64,000 bases of DNA, from contig NZ_LKIU01000005.1 in NCBI RefSeq assembly GCF_001307035.1, positions 265,664 to 329,663 on the forward strand, read 5' to 3'. Below the pieces are notes generated by a model. It was not told the DNA's origin. It ran no database searches and saw only the letters and a list, made by a program, of their open reading frames with translations. This DNA comes from Arthrobacter sp. Edens01. Lineage in GTDB: Bacteria > Actinomycetota > Actinomycetes > Actinomycetales > Micrococcaceae. A program made the position numbers and the translations under genes. Below are positions 25,879 through 34,137 of the stretch, piece after piece (the stretch's first letter is position 1; every line of letters starts with the position of its first letter).

Positions 25879-27011
25879 GCGGCTCCCCGGGCATCGCCCT
25901 GCGTGGCTCCGGCCGCAGCGGCCGCCGCTCCGGCGTCGCGGTCATCCGCCACGGCAACCGTGCGTGCCGCATCCAGCACCAGTCCCACCCGGGAACCGCG
26001 CTCCGGAACCTGCACTGCCCGCACGTTGGCGGTGAAGGGCGCCCGCAGCCCCGGGACCTGCACGGAAACCGTGGACGTGCCGCCGAGGAAGAACGTGTCC
26101 ACCACGGTTCCCTCCAGAGTGCCGGAACCGGCAGGAGCCAGTGACACATCCTCAGGACGTACGACGGCGGTTGCCGGGCTTCCGGCGGGCAGCTGGTGCT
26201 CCACTGCCACCACCAGGCCTGAGCCCAGGCTGATGCCCCCGGCGACGGCGGTTCCGTCCAGCAGGTTGGCGGTGCCGATGAAATCGGCCACGAACCGGGT
26301 GCGGGGAGCGGCATAGAGCGTAACGGGGGTGTCCACCTGTTCCAGCCGTCCGGCGTTGAGCACTGCAACCCGGTCCGCCATGGACATGGCTTCCTCCTGG
26401 TCATGCGTGACCACCACGAACGTCATGCCTGCCTCGTGCTGCAGGCGCTTGAGTTCCAGCTGCATTTCCGCCCGGACCTTGCGGTCCAGCGCGGAGAGCG
26501 GCTCATCCAGCAGCAGCAGGCGCGGCCGCTTGACGATCGCGCGTGCCAGGGCAACCCGCTGCCGCTGGCCGCCGGAGAGCTGGCCCGGCCGGCGTTTGGC
26601 GAACTTGGTCAGGCCGATGGTCTCCAGGACTTCGCCGACCCGCTGGCGTACTTCTGTTTTGGCGGTGCCTTCTGCCTCCAGCCCGTAGGCCACGTTCTTC
26701 TCCACGCTGAGGTGGGGGAACAGTGCATAGGACTGGAACATCATGTTCACCGGGCGTCGGTGGGCCGGGAGCCGGGTCAGCGGTTCGCCGTCGAGCAGGA
26801 TCTCTCCTTCGGCAGGAGTCTCGAAGCCGGCAATCGAGCGCAGCAGCGTGCTCTTGCCGCAGCCGGAAGGTCCCAGCAGGGCAAAGAACTCGTTGCCGGC
26901 AATGTCCAGGTCAATCCCGTGCAGGGCCTGGACGGAACCGTAGCTGTGGCTGAGTCCGCGCAGCTGAAGCAGCGGCTGGGGACCGGGAACGGGGGCAGGT
27001 CCGGTGGTCAT
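25857..27011 (-). CDS. PotA-like ABC transporter ATPase
   Basis: A 384-residue ATPase of the polyamine/iron/sulfate importer class. Walker A GPSGCGKST (about 51), Q-loop MMFQSYALFPHL, signature LSGGQRQRVALARAI, Walker B LLLLDEPLSALD and the H-loop VVTHDQEEAM are complete. A TOBE domain follows (about 290-365), then an Ala-rich tail. It powers the importer formed by the two permeases and binding protein encoded upstream. Its ATG overlaps the PotC-like stop by 4 bases (27008-27011). The substrate class, spermidine/putrescine, comes from family resemblance and the nearby amine oxidase; aminosugars or other cations cannot be excluded. Confidence 0.92.
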   Translation of the reverse strand: MTTGPAPVPGPQPLLQLRGLSHSYGSVQALHGIDLDIAGNEFFALLGPSGCGKSTLLRSIAGFETPAEGEILLDGEPLTRLPAHRRPVNMMFQSYALFPHLSVEKNVAYGLEAEGTAKTEVRQRVGEVLETIGLTKFAKRRPGQLSGGQRQRVALARAIVKRPRLLLLDEPLSALDRKVRAEMQLELKRLQHEAGMTFVVVTHDQEEAMSMADRVAVLNAGRLEQVDTPVTLYAAPRTRFVADFIGTANLLDGTAVAGGISLGSGLVVAVEHQLPAGSPATAVVRPEDVSLAPAGSGTLEGTVVDTFFLGGTSTVSVQVPGLRAPFTANVRAVQVPERGSRVGLVLDAARTVAVADDRDAGAAAAAAGATQGDARGAAQETVSS

Positions 27012-27850
27012 AGTGAATCCGCAATCTTGGTCAGTCGCTGCGTGCCGAGGACCGCAAGGACGGTCAGACCGAGCAGCATGGTGGCGAGGGCATTGATCTC
27101 GGGGGAGACGCCGAAGCGCACCATCGAGTAGATGTTGATGGGCAGGGTGGAGACGGTGGGGCTGGTGGTGAAGAAGGCGATCACGAATTCATCCAGGGAC
27201 AGGGTGAAGGCCAGCAGCCCGCCGGAAATGATCGCCGGTCCCAGCTGCGGAACCGTCACCTTCAGCAGGGTCCGCGCCGGGGAAGCGCCCAGGTCCCGGG
27301 AAGCTTCCTCCAGGGACGGGTCCACCTGGGCCAGCCGGGCCAGGACGATCGCGGTGACAAAGGCCATCGCGAATACTGTGTGCGCCAGGATCACCGAGAC
27401 CAGGCCCAGGGTGAAGTTCAGCAGCGTGAAGAGGCTGAGGAGCCCGATGGCAAGCAGCAGGTCCGGCAGCATGGCCGGGGCAATGGCAATCGCGCGGATC
27501 AGCCCGCCGCTGGTATAGCGGTGGATTCCGACGGCGGTCAGGGTACCCAGCACCGTGGCCAGGACTGCCGCTGCCGCGGCCACCACCAGGGTGTTGCCCA
27601 GGGACGCGAGGATCTCCGGGGAGCGGAAGACCTCTGCGTACCACTTCAGCGAGAACCCGGACCAGGAGAAGAGGTTGGACGAGGCGTTGAAGGACATGGC
27701 CGTGACCACGAGGATCGGCAGGTACAGGAACGCGATGGCCGCCCAGAACGGGACCCTCAGGTGCCAGGCCTTACCTTGCTGCGCGCCGCGGCGTCGTACC
27801 TTGCTCACTGCTGCCGGACGGGTGCCCGGCGCGGCTGCGGTGGTGCTCAT
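27008..27850 (-). CDS. PotC-like ABC transporter permease
   Basis: A 280-residue inner-membrane permease with about six helices. The conserved cytoplasmic EAA loop is LEEASRDLGASPARTLLKVTVPQLGP (about 180-205), which contacts the ATPase. It is the second permease of a PotABCD-type importer, and lies between PotB-like and PotA-like genes with 4-base ATGA overlaps on both sides, so all are one transcript. An N-terminal basic extension of about 30 residues precedes the first helix. Confidence 0.92.
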   Translation of the reverse strand: MSTTAAAPGTRPAAVSKVRRRGAQQGKAWHLRVPFWAAIAFLYLPILVVTAMSFNASSNLFSWSGFSLKWYAEVFRSPEILASLGNTLVVAAAAAVLATVLGTLTAVGIHRYTSGGLIRAIAIAPAMLPDLLLAIGLLSLFTLLNFTLGLVSVILAHTVFAMAFVTAIVLARLAQVDPSLEEASRDLGASPARTLLKVTVPQLGPAIISGGLLAFTLSLDEFVIAFFTTSPTVSTLPINIYSMVRFGVSPEINALATMLLGLTVLAVLGTQRLTKIADSL

Positions 27851-28749
27851 GCGCCCGCCTTCCGTGGGGTCTTGCCTCCGCTGACGGCGCGGGATGCGCG
27901 CTGCTGCAGCACGAGCAGCAGCACCAGGAACGCGGTCATGACCAGCGCCAGGGCTGCGCCGAACGGCCAGTCGCGTGCCTTCAGGAACTGGTCGCGGATG
28001 AGGTTGCCGATCAGGACGGTCTTACCGCCGCCGATCAGTTCCGGAATGATGAAGTTGCCCATCGCCGGGACGAACACGAAGATGCAGCCGGTCAGGGCGC
28101 CCGGGGCGGACAGCGGCAGGGTGACCGTCCGGAAGACCCGGAACGGGGAAGATCCCAGGTTGGTTGCCGCTTCGGTCAGCTGCGGGTCCTGCGAGGACAG
28201 GGAGGCGTACAGCGGCAGGATCATCAGCGGCAGGTACATGTACACCAGCCCGACGACGACGGCCGGTTCGGTATAGAGCATCGCCACCGGTTCGCTGGTG
28301 ATGCCCAGCCACTGCAGCCCCTGGTTGATCCAGCCGGCATTGTTCAGCAGCAGGATCCAGGCATAGGTGCGGATCAGGAAGTTGGTCCAGAACGGGAGCA
28401 GGACGGCGATGAGTGCCAGCGTGCGCCACCGCTTGGGCAGGCGTGCGATGAACAGGGCCGCCGGGTAGCCGATCAGCAGGGCAATGGCGGTGGCGGCACC
28501 GGCAATCAGGATGGACTTCAGCACCACGCCCAGGTACAGCGGGTCCGCCAGGCGGACGAAGTTCTCCAGGGTGAAGTTGTATTCGACGCCGCCAAACCGT
28601 CCGCGCTCAAAGAACGCGTAAACGGTGACCAGCGCAACGGGCAGGACGGCCAGCACAAACAGGAACACGACGCCGGGCCCGAGGATTGGGAGCCCGGCGA
28701 GCCTCCGGCGCCAGGCGGCGCCGGAGGCTGCGGAGCGGGTAACAGGCAC
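27847..28749 (-). CDS. PotB-like ABC transporter permease
   Basis: A 300-residue permease with about six membrane helices. The EAA loop is LTEAATNLGSSPFRVFRTVTLPLSAPG (about 196-221). RTYAWILLLNNAGWINQGLQ is a hallmark of the PotB branch. It forms the channel with the PotC-like protein. The start codon is GTG; the gap to the binding-protein stop is 6 bases. Gene order is binding protein, PotB, PotC, PotA, a common actinobacterial arrangement. Confidence 0.92.
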   Translation of the reverse strand: MPVTRSAASGAAWRRRLAGLPILGPGVVFLFVLAVLPVALVTVYAFFERGRFGGVEYNFTLENFVRLADPLYLGVVLKSILIAGAATAIALLIGYPAALFIARLPKRWRTLALIAVLLPFWTNFLIRTYAWILLLNNAGWINQGLQWLGITSEPVAMLYTEPAVVVGLVYMYLPLMILPLYASLSSQDPQLTEAATNLGSSPFRVFRTVTLPLSAPGALTGCIFVFVPAMGNFIIPELIGGGKTVLIGNLIRDQFLKARDWPFGAALALVMTAFLVLLLVLQQRASRAVSGGKTPRKAGA

Positions 28750-28755
28750 GGAGAG

Positions 28756-29844
28756 CTACTTCGCGGAGATTTCCGTGGCCAGGCGTGTGTATTCGGTGCT
28801 GTAGTCACCGAGGTCAACAATCACTTCCTGCTCAGCCAGCTCGGCAGGGGTCACGGTCAGGTTCGGGTAGGTGGCAAGCAGTTCCGCGTCCAGTGCCTCC
28901 ATGGCGGCCTTGTTCGGGACCTTGTAGAGGATGTTTTCGGCTGCCCAGGAGTGAACCTCCGGCTCCAGTACGTAGTTCAGGAACGCCATGGCGGCTTCCT
29001 TGTTCTGCGAGGACTTCAGTACGGTCATGGTGTCCACCCAAAGGTCACTGCCTTCCTCGGGAACCGTGAACTTGATGTTCGGATCCTCGGCAATGCCGTA
29101 GTTGCACCAGCCGTCCCAGGCCTCGGTCAGCACGGCTTCGCCGGTGACGAGCTTGGAGTAGAAGGTGGTGTCATCGAAGGACAGCAGGGTGGGCTTGGTG
29201 GCGGTGAGCTGCTCCTTCACGGCTGCCAGCTCGTCCGGGTTGTCGGAGTTAACCGAGTAGCCCAGCGCCTTCAGCGCCGGCAATGCCATCCAGCGTTCAG
29301 TGGAGAGCATGGTGGTCTTCCCGGATGCTTCGGCTGACGGTTCCAGCAGATCCTTCCAGGACGTAGGCTCCGCCGGGAGCAGATCGGAGCGGTAGCAGAG
29401 CCCGGTGGTTCCCCAGGTATAGGGCAGGGAGAAGGTGTTGCCGTCGTCGTAAGCCATTTCCATGGCCTCGGGATAGAGGTTCTCAATGTTGGGAATCAGG
29501 GAGTGGTCAAGTTCCTGGAGCATTCCGCCTTCATTGAGGGCCTGGGCGTACTGGCCGGAGACGAAGGCGACGTCGATTCCGGAGTCACCGCCGGCAGTCA
29601 GCTTCGCCATGATCTCTTCGTTCGTGGCGTGGTGGACAATCTGGACGGGCACGCCCGTCTCCGCTTCGAAAGTCTCGGCGAGGTCCTCGGGGTAGTAGTC
29701 GGCCCAGATGCCGACTACAAGTTTCTGCTGGCTGATGTCGGCTTCGGGATCCAGGTCCGAAGACCCGCTTCCTCCGCCGCAAGCCGACAGGGCAAAGACC
29801 GCTGATGCTGCAACTGCGGTCCGGGTAATGCGCTGGAAACTCAC
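28756..29844 (-). CDS. PotD-like substrate-binding lipoprotein
   Basis: A 362-residue extracytoplasmic binding protein and first gene of the importer operon. The leader ends FALSACGGGSG, a lipobox, so it is tethered outside the membrane. VVGIWADYYPEDLAETFEAE opens the mature fold; GTTGLCYRSDL and WDGWCNYGIAEDPNI fit the spermidine/putrescine-binding (SBP_bac_8) family. The GTG at 29844 is chosen because AGTAGGAGCCATC precedes it; the ORF stays open to 29931 but that part lacks signal character. Two TTCAAG sites lie upstream. It delivers a cationic ligand, probably a polyamine or amine-bearing compound. Confidence 0.88.
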   Translation of the reverse strand: MSFQRITRTAVAASAVFALSACGGGSGSSDLDPEADISQQKLVVGIWADYYPEDLAETFEAETGVPVQIVHHATNEEIMAKLTAGGDSGIDVAFVSGQYAQALNEGGMLQELDHSLIPNIENLYPEAMEMAYDDGNTFSLPYTWGTTGLCYRSDLLPAEPTSWKDLLEPSAEASGKTTMLSTERWMALPALKALGYSVNSDNPDELAAVKEQLTATKPTLLSFDDTTFYSKLVTGEAVLTEAWDGWCNYGIAEDPNIKFTVPEEGSDLWVDTMTVLKSSQNKEAAMAFLNYVLEPEVHSWAAENILYKVPNKAAMEALDAELLATYPNLTVTPAELAEQEVIVDLGDYSTEYTRLATEISAK

Positions 29845-29915
29845 GATGGCTCCTACTCTGCGCGCTATGGCGTGGATCACACTCCGGGTGGGTGGTGAGA
29901 TGATCTTTGCACTAG

Positions 29916-29992
29916 AGTTCAAGGAATACAACGGTTATTTTCAGGTGTAACAAGCATTTAACAATCGGTTCTTGAATCTAAGTTCAAGGAAT
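29916..29992. promoter_or_regulatory. TTCAAGGAAT repeats in a divergent promoter region
   Basis: AGTTCAAGGAAT occurs at 29916-29927 and again at 29981-29992. The second copy pairs with CTTGAA at 29971-29976 to give CTTGAA-6-TTCAAG, a perfect 6-bp inverted repeat. The region lies between the start of the importer operon (minus) and the kinase/SIS genes (plus), so one regulator may control both. The palindrome ends 18 bases before the kinase ATG. The protein that binds it is unknown. Confidence 0.55.
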
Positions 29993-30006
29993 GTGAAGGT
30001 GGATTC

Positions 30007-31227
30007 ATGGACGAAGTGCGGGCCGGTCACGGCTCTTTGCGGCTGGAGACGGACGGCGCCCTGACGGCCCTGGATGCTGCCGGCCTCCCCGCCGCCGCCG
30101 GATCAGGCCTCGCCGCGGACCTCACGCACGCCGTCCTTTCCGGCAGTCCGGACACGCTTAAAGCCTCCGTGGGGGAACTTCACGTGGTGCGTACGGCGCT
30201 GGCCGCGGGGGAGTGCCTGGGGGAAACTCCGGTGCCGGTGGACATGACCAACCTGTCCGTGGTGGTTGGCGGGGATAAGATCATCAAGCTGGTGCGCCAG
30301 TGGAGCGGTGCCGACCGTTCCGCCCGGCTGCTGGCCCGGCTGGCGGATGCAGGCGTGGACTCGGTTCCTGGCTATTACGGTTCCCTCGACTGGGAGCATC
30401 CGGAGCACGGACGCGGCACCCTGGCACTTCTCAGTGCCGTAATTCCCGACGCCGGTGACGGCTGGACCTGGGCTGTGGACGACGTCGTAGCCTGGTTCCG
30501 CGGGGGAAAGGCACCGGAGTTTCCTGCTGCCCTGGGGCGCCTGGCGGCGGAAGTGCACGCGGCACTGCTTGCCGGCGGGGCACATCCCGCACCCGGCGCG
30601 GCAGAAGTACGCGCCCGCGCCGACGGTGTGCTGGACGTGGCGCTTGCCCTCACCGGCGGCGACGCCGGAATCCGTCTGTCGAACCGCGCAGGCAGGATCC
30701 GGGAGCAGCTGGCAGCTGTTCCGGAAACCGCTGCGCCGGCGTTCGACCTGCATGGCGACCTGCACGTGGGGCAGGTGCTGCGCTCCGGCGAACAGTATTG
30801 GCTCTTGGATTTCGACGGCGATCCGCAGCTGCCAGATGCCGAACGTGACCGTCCGGACAGCGCAGCCCGCGACGTCGCACATCTGGCCGCCAGCCTGGAA
30901 ATGGTTGCCTCTGTGGCGGCCAAGCGGTTGCAGGCGGCGGACGAAGCGTCCCTCGGGCGGCTCTATGGCTGGGCAGATGAAGCCAGCGTGCAGCTCACGG
31001 GGGCCTACCAGCTGGCCGCCGCGGAGGCGGGGTTGCCGGACCTGCTGGATGAAGCGATGCTTCCAGGCCTGATCGCCGAGCAGCTGCTGCGTGAACTGAT
31101 TTACGCCCACCGTTTCCTGCCGCGCTGGCAGTACGCCGCGGACGGCGCCATAACCCACCGATTCGCCCGGGATTCTGCCCGTGCACCAAGGACAAAGGAG
31201 CCCGCATGGACACCTCCCGCTTTATAG
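30007..31227 (+). CDS. Maltokinase-related sugar kinase, probable glucosamine kinase
   Basis: A 406-residue protein of the aminoglycoside-phosphotransferase/protein kinase-like fold. An N-terminal cap and intermediate domain (about 1-110) are followed by an ATP lobe with VGGDKIIKLVRQ. The catalytic loop is FDLHGDLHVGQVL (His249, Asp251) and the metal-binding motif is WLLDFDGDP. This pattern matches maltokinase-like enzymes, including actinobacterial glucosamine kinases such as the Streptacidiphilus one. The overlap with a SIS-domain isomerase gene favours a free (amino)sugar substrate rather than maltose. It is divergent from the importer operon and may share regulation. GAAGGTGG precedes the ATG. 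Substrate assignment is inference. Confidence 0.72.
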   Translation: MDEVRAGHGSLRLETDGALTALDAAGLPAAAGSGLAADLTHAVLSGSPDTLKASVGELHVVRTALAAGECLGETPVPVDMTNLSVVVGGDKIIKLVRQWSGADRSARLLARLADAGVDSVPGYYGSLDWEHPEHGRGTLALLSAVIPDAGDGWTWAVDDVVAWFRGGKAPEFPAALGRLAAEVHAALLAGGAHPAPGAAEVRARADGVLDVALALTGGDAGIRLSNRAGRIREQLAAVPETAAPAFDLHGDLHVGQVLRSGEQYWLLDFDGDPQLPDAERDRPDSAARDVAHLAASLEMVASVAAKRLQAADEASLGRLYGWADEASVQLTGAYQLAAAEAGLPDLLDEAMLPGLIAEQLLRELIYAHRFLPRWQYAADGAITHRFARDSARAPRTKEPAWTPPAL

Positions 31228-32207
31228 AGGACCTGCAGCAGGTCCCGGACTACCTGGACCGTATGGCTGCCCTGCTCGACGGCGGCTACCCGGGCTTGGC
31301 GGAGCTGCCGCCGGCCGGGCGGATCCTGATTCTGGGAATGGGCTCCAGCGCCTACGCCGCCGCCACGGCTGCTCGGAAGGCACGGGCGGACGGGTTCAAC
31401 GTGCAGGTGGAACTGGCCAGCACGGAGCTGCTGCCCGCGCCGGCGCCGGATCTGCTGGTCGTTGCTGTATCTGCCACCGGAACCAGTGTGGAGGTGCTTG
31501 CGGCGGCGGAACGCTACCGCGGCAGCGGCGGACTGGTAGCAGTGACCAACAAGCCCGATTCAGCTCTGGCTGTGATGGCCGATTACACGGTGCTGATGAA
31601 TGCGGGGGACGAGGTCTCCGGGATCTCCTGCCGCAACTTCCGGCATTCGCTCCTGGTGATAGCTGCGATTCTGGAGCGCTACGGTGCGTCCTACGGTGTG
31701 CTCTCCGAAGCCGCGTCAGGTGCGGCTGCCGGCACGCAGTCGCTGCTGGAGCGTGCGGACGAGTGGCTGCCCGAGGTGTCCCGGGCCCTGCAGGGGCCGG
31801 ACGGCACCTTCCTGCTGGCCCCGGCGGAAAGGTTCTCCAGTGCAGCTCAGGGGTCACTGATGATCCGCGAAGTTCCGCGCAGGCCTGCATTCGGCAGCGA
31901 AACCGGTGACTGGTCCCACGTGGACGTCTACCTGTCCAAGACCCTGGACTACCGGGCCCTGCTGTTCAACGGCTCGCGGTGGGACCAGCAGGCACTGGAC
32001 TGGATGGTGCCCCGCGGGGCGAGCATCGTCGCCGTCGGCGGAAGTTTCCCGGAAGCATCCGTGTCGGTGACGTATCCCGGCCAGGAGCAGTGGCTGGTCT
32101 CCGCACTGGTGGAGACCTTGGTACCGGAGCTCGTTGCCTGGGACTGGTATGTGACTGACCCAGGGTTTTCCTGGAGCGCTTGGTTGTCCCGGGAAGCTGC
32201 GCAGTAG
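31206..32207 (+). CDS. SIS-domain sugar-phosphate isomerase-like protein
   Basis: A 333-residue protein with two SIS domains, resembling the isomerase half of GlmS and its deaminase-type relatives (AgaS, FrlB). GRILILGMGSSAYAAATAA (about 38-57) is the first phosphosugar loop, VVAVSATGTSVEVLAAAERY (about 85-105) the second. No glutaminase domain is present. It would act on the phosphorylated sugar made by the upstream kinase, for example deaminating glucosamine 6-phosphate to fructose 6-phosphate. The start overlaps the kinase end by 22 bases and follows AAGGAGCCCGC. The reaction is inferred from pairing. Confidence 0.75.
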   Translation: MDTSRFIEDLQQVPDYLDRMAALLDGGYPGLAELPPAGRILILGMGSSAYAAATAARKARADGFNVQVELASTELLPAPAPDLLVVAVSATGTSVEVLAAAERYRGSGGLVAVTNKPDSALAVMADYTVLMNAGDEVSGISCRNFRHSLLVIAAILERYGASYGVLSEAASGAAAGTQSLLERADEWLPEVSRALQGPDGTFLLAPAERFSSAAQGSLMIREVPRRPAFGSETGDWSHVDVYLSKTLDYRALLFNGSRWDQQALDWMVPRGASIVAVGGSFPEASVSVTYPGQEQWLVSALVETLVPELVAWDWYVTDPGFSWSAWLSREAAQ

Positions 32208-32278
32208 CGGGGCAGGCAGCACGGAGCGCAGTCGTCGCAGGAGGGCACGAGGTTCATGCGGCGCCGGCACCGGCCGGA

Positions 32279-32416
32279 TTATGTCTGGATGGCGATCGCG
32301 AACACCACAGCCGCGGCCAGCACAAGGGCAGCGATCGCGGAGTAGGAAATTCGGGTAAACCGCAACTGGCGGGTGCGTTCTGCCCGCCATTCCCTGCGCG
32401 TCAATGTTGTGCTCAT
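32279..32416 (-). CDS. Small single-helix membrane protein
   Basis: A 45-residue reading frame, too short for most ORF lists. It opens MSTTLTRREWRAERTRQ, a basic cytoplasmic segment, followed by one hydrophobic helix (about 24-43) rich in Ala/Val/Ile. The positive-inside layout suggests a real small membrane protein. The ribosome binding site is weak. I do not recognise a family. Confidence 0.45.
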   Translation of the reverse strand: MSTTLTRREWRAERTRQLRFTRISYSAIAALVLAAAVVFAIAIQT

Positions 32417-32524
32417 GCGGACGACTTTAAGAACGTGCCGGACTAATTGCTAAGAGTACTTACTACTTGTTTTCTGCAGGTTGGTACCTATTTGCGCGCT
32501 GGAATCGCAGCTGTCGCCAAAACG

Positions 32525-32564
32525 GAAAACTGCCCGTCAGAACTGTGTCTGACGGGCAGTTTTC
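32525..32564. terminator. Intrinsic terminator hairpin
   Basis: Perfect 17-bp arms GAAAACTGCCCGTCAGA and TCTGACGGGCAGTTTTC with a 6-base loop. T-rich sequence flanks both sides. It probably ends the transcript of the small membrane protein gene at 32613-32864 on the minus strand. Confidence 0.8.
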
Positions 32565-32612
32565 ATTCATGTTTACGTCCCGGCAAAGCTCCGCAGGGGC
32601 GCGAATATGAGG

Positions 32613-32864
32613 TTACTCGTTGTGGGACTGGCCCTCTGCAAGCTCCACGGTGGTGTCCGAGCGGCCCATCATGAACGGGACGAGGTACACGAGAGTGCCG
32701 ACGACGAGGCAGACGACCATCGGCCAGACTACGTCGAGGGTGAGCCAGTTCAGGGCGTAAATCGAGGCGAGGAAGAGCCCGAAGAAGACGATGAAGGTGA
32801 CGAGGTTCGAGACCAGGTGTCCTTCGCCCGAGTGGGTGGGCTGCTTGGCCTTGGTTCGTGCCAT
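32613..32864 (-). CDS. Small two-helix membrane protein, unknown function
   Basis: An 83-residue protein with a basic N terminus, two membrane helices (about 19-40 and 44-67) and an acidic tail. Helices contain LVTFIVFFGLFLASIYALNW and VVWPMVVCLVVGTLVYLVPF. I do not recognise a family name. It lies 42 bases downstream of deoC on the same strand, so it may be cotranscribed. GAAACGGAGAAACTCCCC precedes the ATG. Confidence 0.75.
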   Translation of the reverse strand: MARTKAKQPTHSGEGHLVSNLVTFIVFFGLFLASIYALNWLTLDVVWPMVVCLVVGTLVYLVPFMMGRSDTTVELAEGQSHNE

Positions 32865-32906
32865 GGGGAGTTTCTCCGTTTCAAAAAGTTTTTCGCGGCG
32901 GACGGA

Positions 32907-33614
32907 TCAGTAACCGGACCCGCCGTTACCACCCTTAACAATAGCGATTCCGGAGCTAGCTCCAATTCGCGTGGCGCCCGCGTCGATCATTGCGAGGGCA
33001 TCTTCGCGGCTGCGGACGCCGCCGGAAGCCTTTACTCCCAAGTCAGGGCCAACAGTACGGCGCATCAGTGCGACGTCCTCAACGGTTGCCCCGCCGCCGT
33101 TGAATCCGGTGGACGTCTTCACAAAGTCGGCTCCCGCGGCTACGGCAGCTTCGCAGGCAAGGACCTTCTGCTCATCAGTAAGCAGTGAGGTTTCGATGAT
33201 GACCTTCAGGATGCTGCCTGCCTCGTGCACGGCGTCGGCGACGGCGGCGATATCCCGGACCAGGGTTTCCCGGTCTCCACGGCGTGCAGCTGCGATATCG
33301 ATGACCATGTCGATCTCGTCTGCTCCGTCCTGGAGCGCGCCCTGCGCTTCAAAGACCTTGACTTCAGTGGTGGTTGCCCCCAGGGGGAAGCCGATGACCG
33401 AGCAGGTGTCGACTCCGGAGTCCTTCAGGGCTGTGTGGACGGTTGAGACCCAGAGCGGGTTTACACAGACGGACTTGAATCCGTACTGGGCTGCTTCTTC
33501 GCAGACCCGTAGGATGTCCTCGCGTGAAGCTTCGGGCTTCAGCAGGGTGTGGTCAATGTAGGAGGCGAGGTCAGCGGTGGACTGATTCTCTTGAGGCGCG
33601 GCGTTCGTGGGCAT
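32907..33614 (-). CDS. deoC: Deoxyribose-phosphate aldolase
   Basis: A 235-residue class I aldolase. [13 protein letters not shown] opens the TIM barrel, EIDMVIDI and KVIIETSLL are conserved strands, and [15 protein letters not shown] carries the Schiff-base Lys166. GVKASGGVR is the phosphate-binding end. It splits 2-deoxyribose 5-phosphate into acetaldehyde and glyceraldehyde 3-phosphate in deoxynucleoside breakdown. The ATG at 33614 follows GGAAAGGACCGCT; the open frame above is not needed. A purine nucleoside phosphorylase and a phosphohexomutase of the same salvage route lie 4-6 kb away, beyond the peptide/c-di-GMP module. Confidence 0.95.
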   Translation of the reverse strand: MPTNAAPQENQSTADLASYIDHTLLKPEASREDILRVCEEAAQYGFKSVCVNPLWVSTVHTALKDSGVDTCSVIGFPLGATTTEVKVFEAQGALQDGADEIDMVIDIAAARRGDRETLVRDIAAVADAVHEAGSILKVIIETSLLTDEQKVLACEAAVAAGADFVKTSTGFNGGGATVEDVALMRRTVGPDLGVKASGGVRSREDALAMIDAGATRIGASSGIAIVKGGNGGSGY

Positions 33615-33713
33615 AGCGGTCCTTTCCAAACTGGTCTTCCAGTCTCCCATATGACGCCTTGCGCACAGGCCCGCGATGGGCGGCAAGGTTACTTGGGCAG
33701 TTAAGTAAGAAAA

Positions 33714-33749
33714 GCCGGGCGATGATCCATTTCGGAATCGCCGCCCGGC
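33714..33749 (-). terminator. Terminator of the small peptide gene
   Basis: On the minus strand GCCGGGCGGCGAT pairs with ATCATCGCCCGGC (8-bp stem, a 2-base internal mismatch, then 3 more pairs) and is followed by TTTTCTTACTT. It lies 15 bases after the stop of the 47-aa peptide gene and separates it from deoC. Its presence supports the peptide gene as an independent transcript. Confidence 0.75.
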
Positions 33750-33763
33750 CTCATCTCAACGAC

Positions 33764-33907
33764 TTAGTTCGGCCACCAGCCAACTAGCGGCGATACAACA
33801 CTGCCACCGTTGCCGTTCCCGAAGGACGGAGCCGCATTTGCGGGTGCTGCTACGCCAACGGCCGTGACGGCAGCTGCGAGAAGAAGGGATGCCCCCAGTT
33901 TCTTCAT
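33764..33907 (-). CDS. Small secreted peptide precursor (47 aa)
   Basis: A 47-codon gene. The precursor starts MKKLGASLLLAAAVTAVGVA and has a textbook Sec signal: two Lys, a 17-residue hydrophobic core and an ANA-A cleavage site near residue 25. The predicted mature part has 22 residues, APSFGNGNGGSVVSPLVGWW then PN; it is Gly/Asn-rich with an aromatic C terminus. TAGGAGTACGAA precedes the ATG, a TATAGT -10 box lies 45 bases upstream and a hairpin terminator follows, so it is a complete transcription unit. It is divergent from the TPR-like gene. A signalling role is suggested by that pairing; it could instead be a simple exported peptide. Confidence 0.75.
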   Translation of the reverse strand: MKKLGASLLLAAAVTAVGVAAPANAAPSFGNGNGGSVVSPLVGWWPN

Positions 33908-33951
33908 TTCGTACTCCTATGAATGTGTCGCCGAGTTGCTGACAAGGAAAA

Positions 33952-33957
33952 ACTATA
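33952..33957 (-). promoter_or_regulatory. -10 box of the small peptide gene
   Basis: TATAGT on the minus strand, preceded by GTAGG, would place a transcript start near 33945 and give a leader of about 38 bases before the ATG. No good -35 hexamer is seen. The 230-base gap up to the TPR-like gene is less GC-rich than the flanking housekeeping genes. Confidence 0.45.
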
Positions 33958-34137
33958 CCTACGATTCGTGGCTTTTGTGCCGTAGATTGGGAATTGAGGA
34001 TATCTTGTGGAGGAGCCAAGCGGCTCGTAGTGTCTTGGAACGTAACGTTGGACCTGACTGCCCTAGCATGCGCACAATCGAATAACTCGCGTTCGCGACA
34101 CGTAGTCCGACATACAGAGAAAGTTCCGTGGCTTTGA

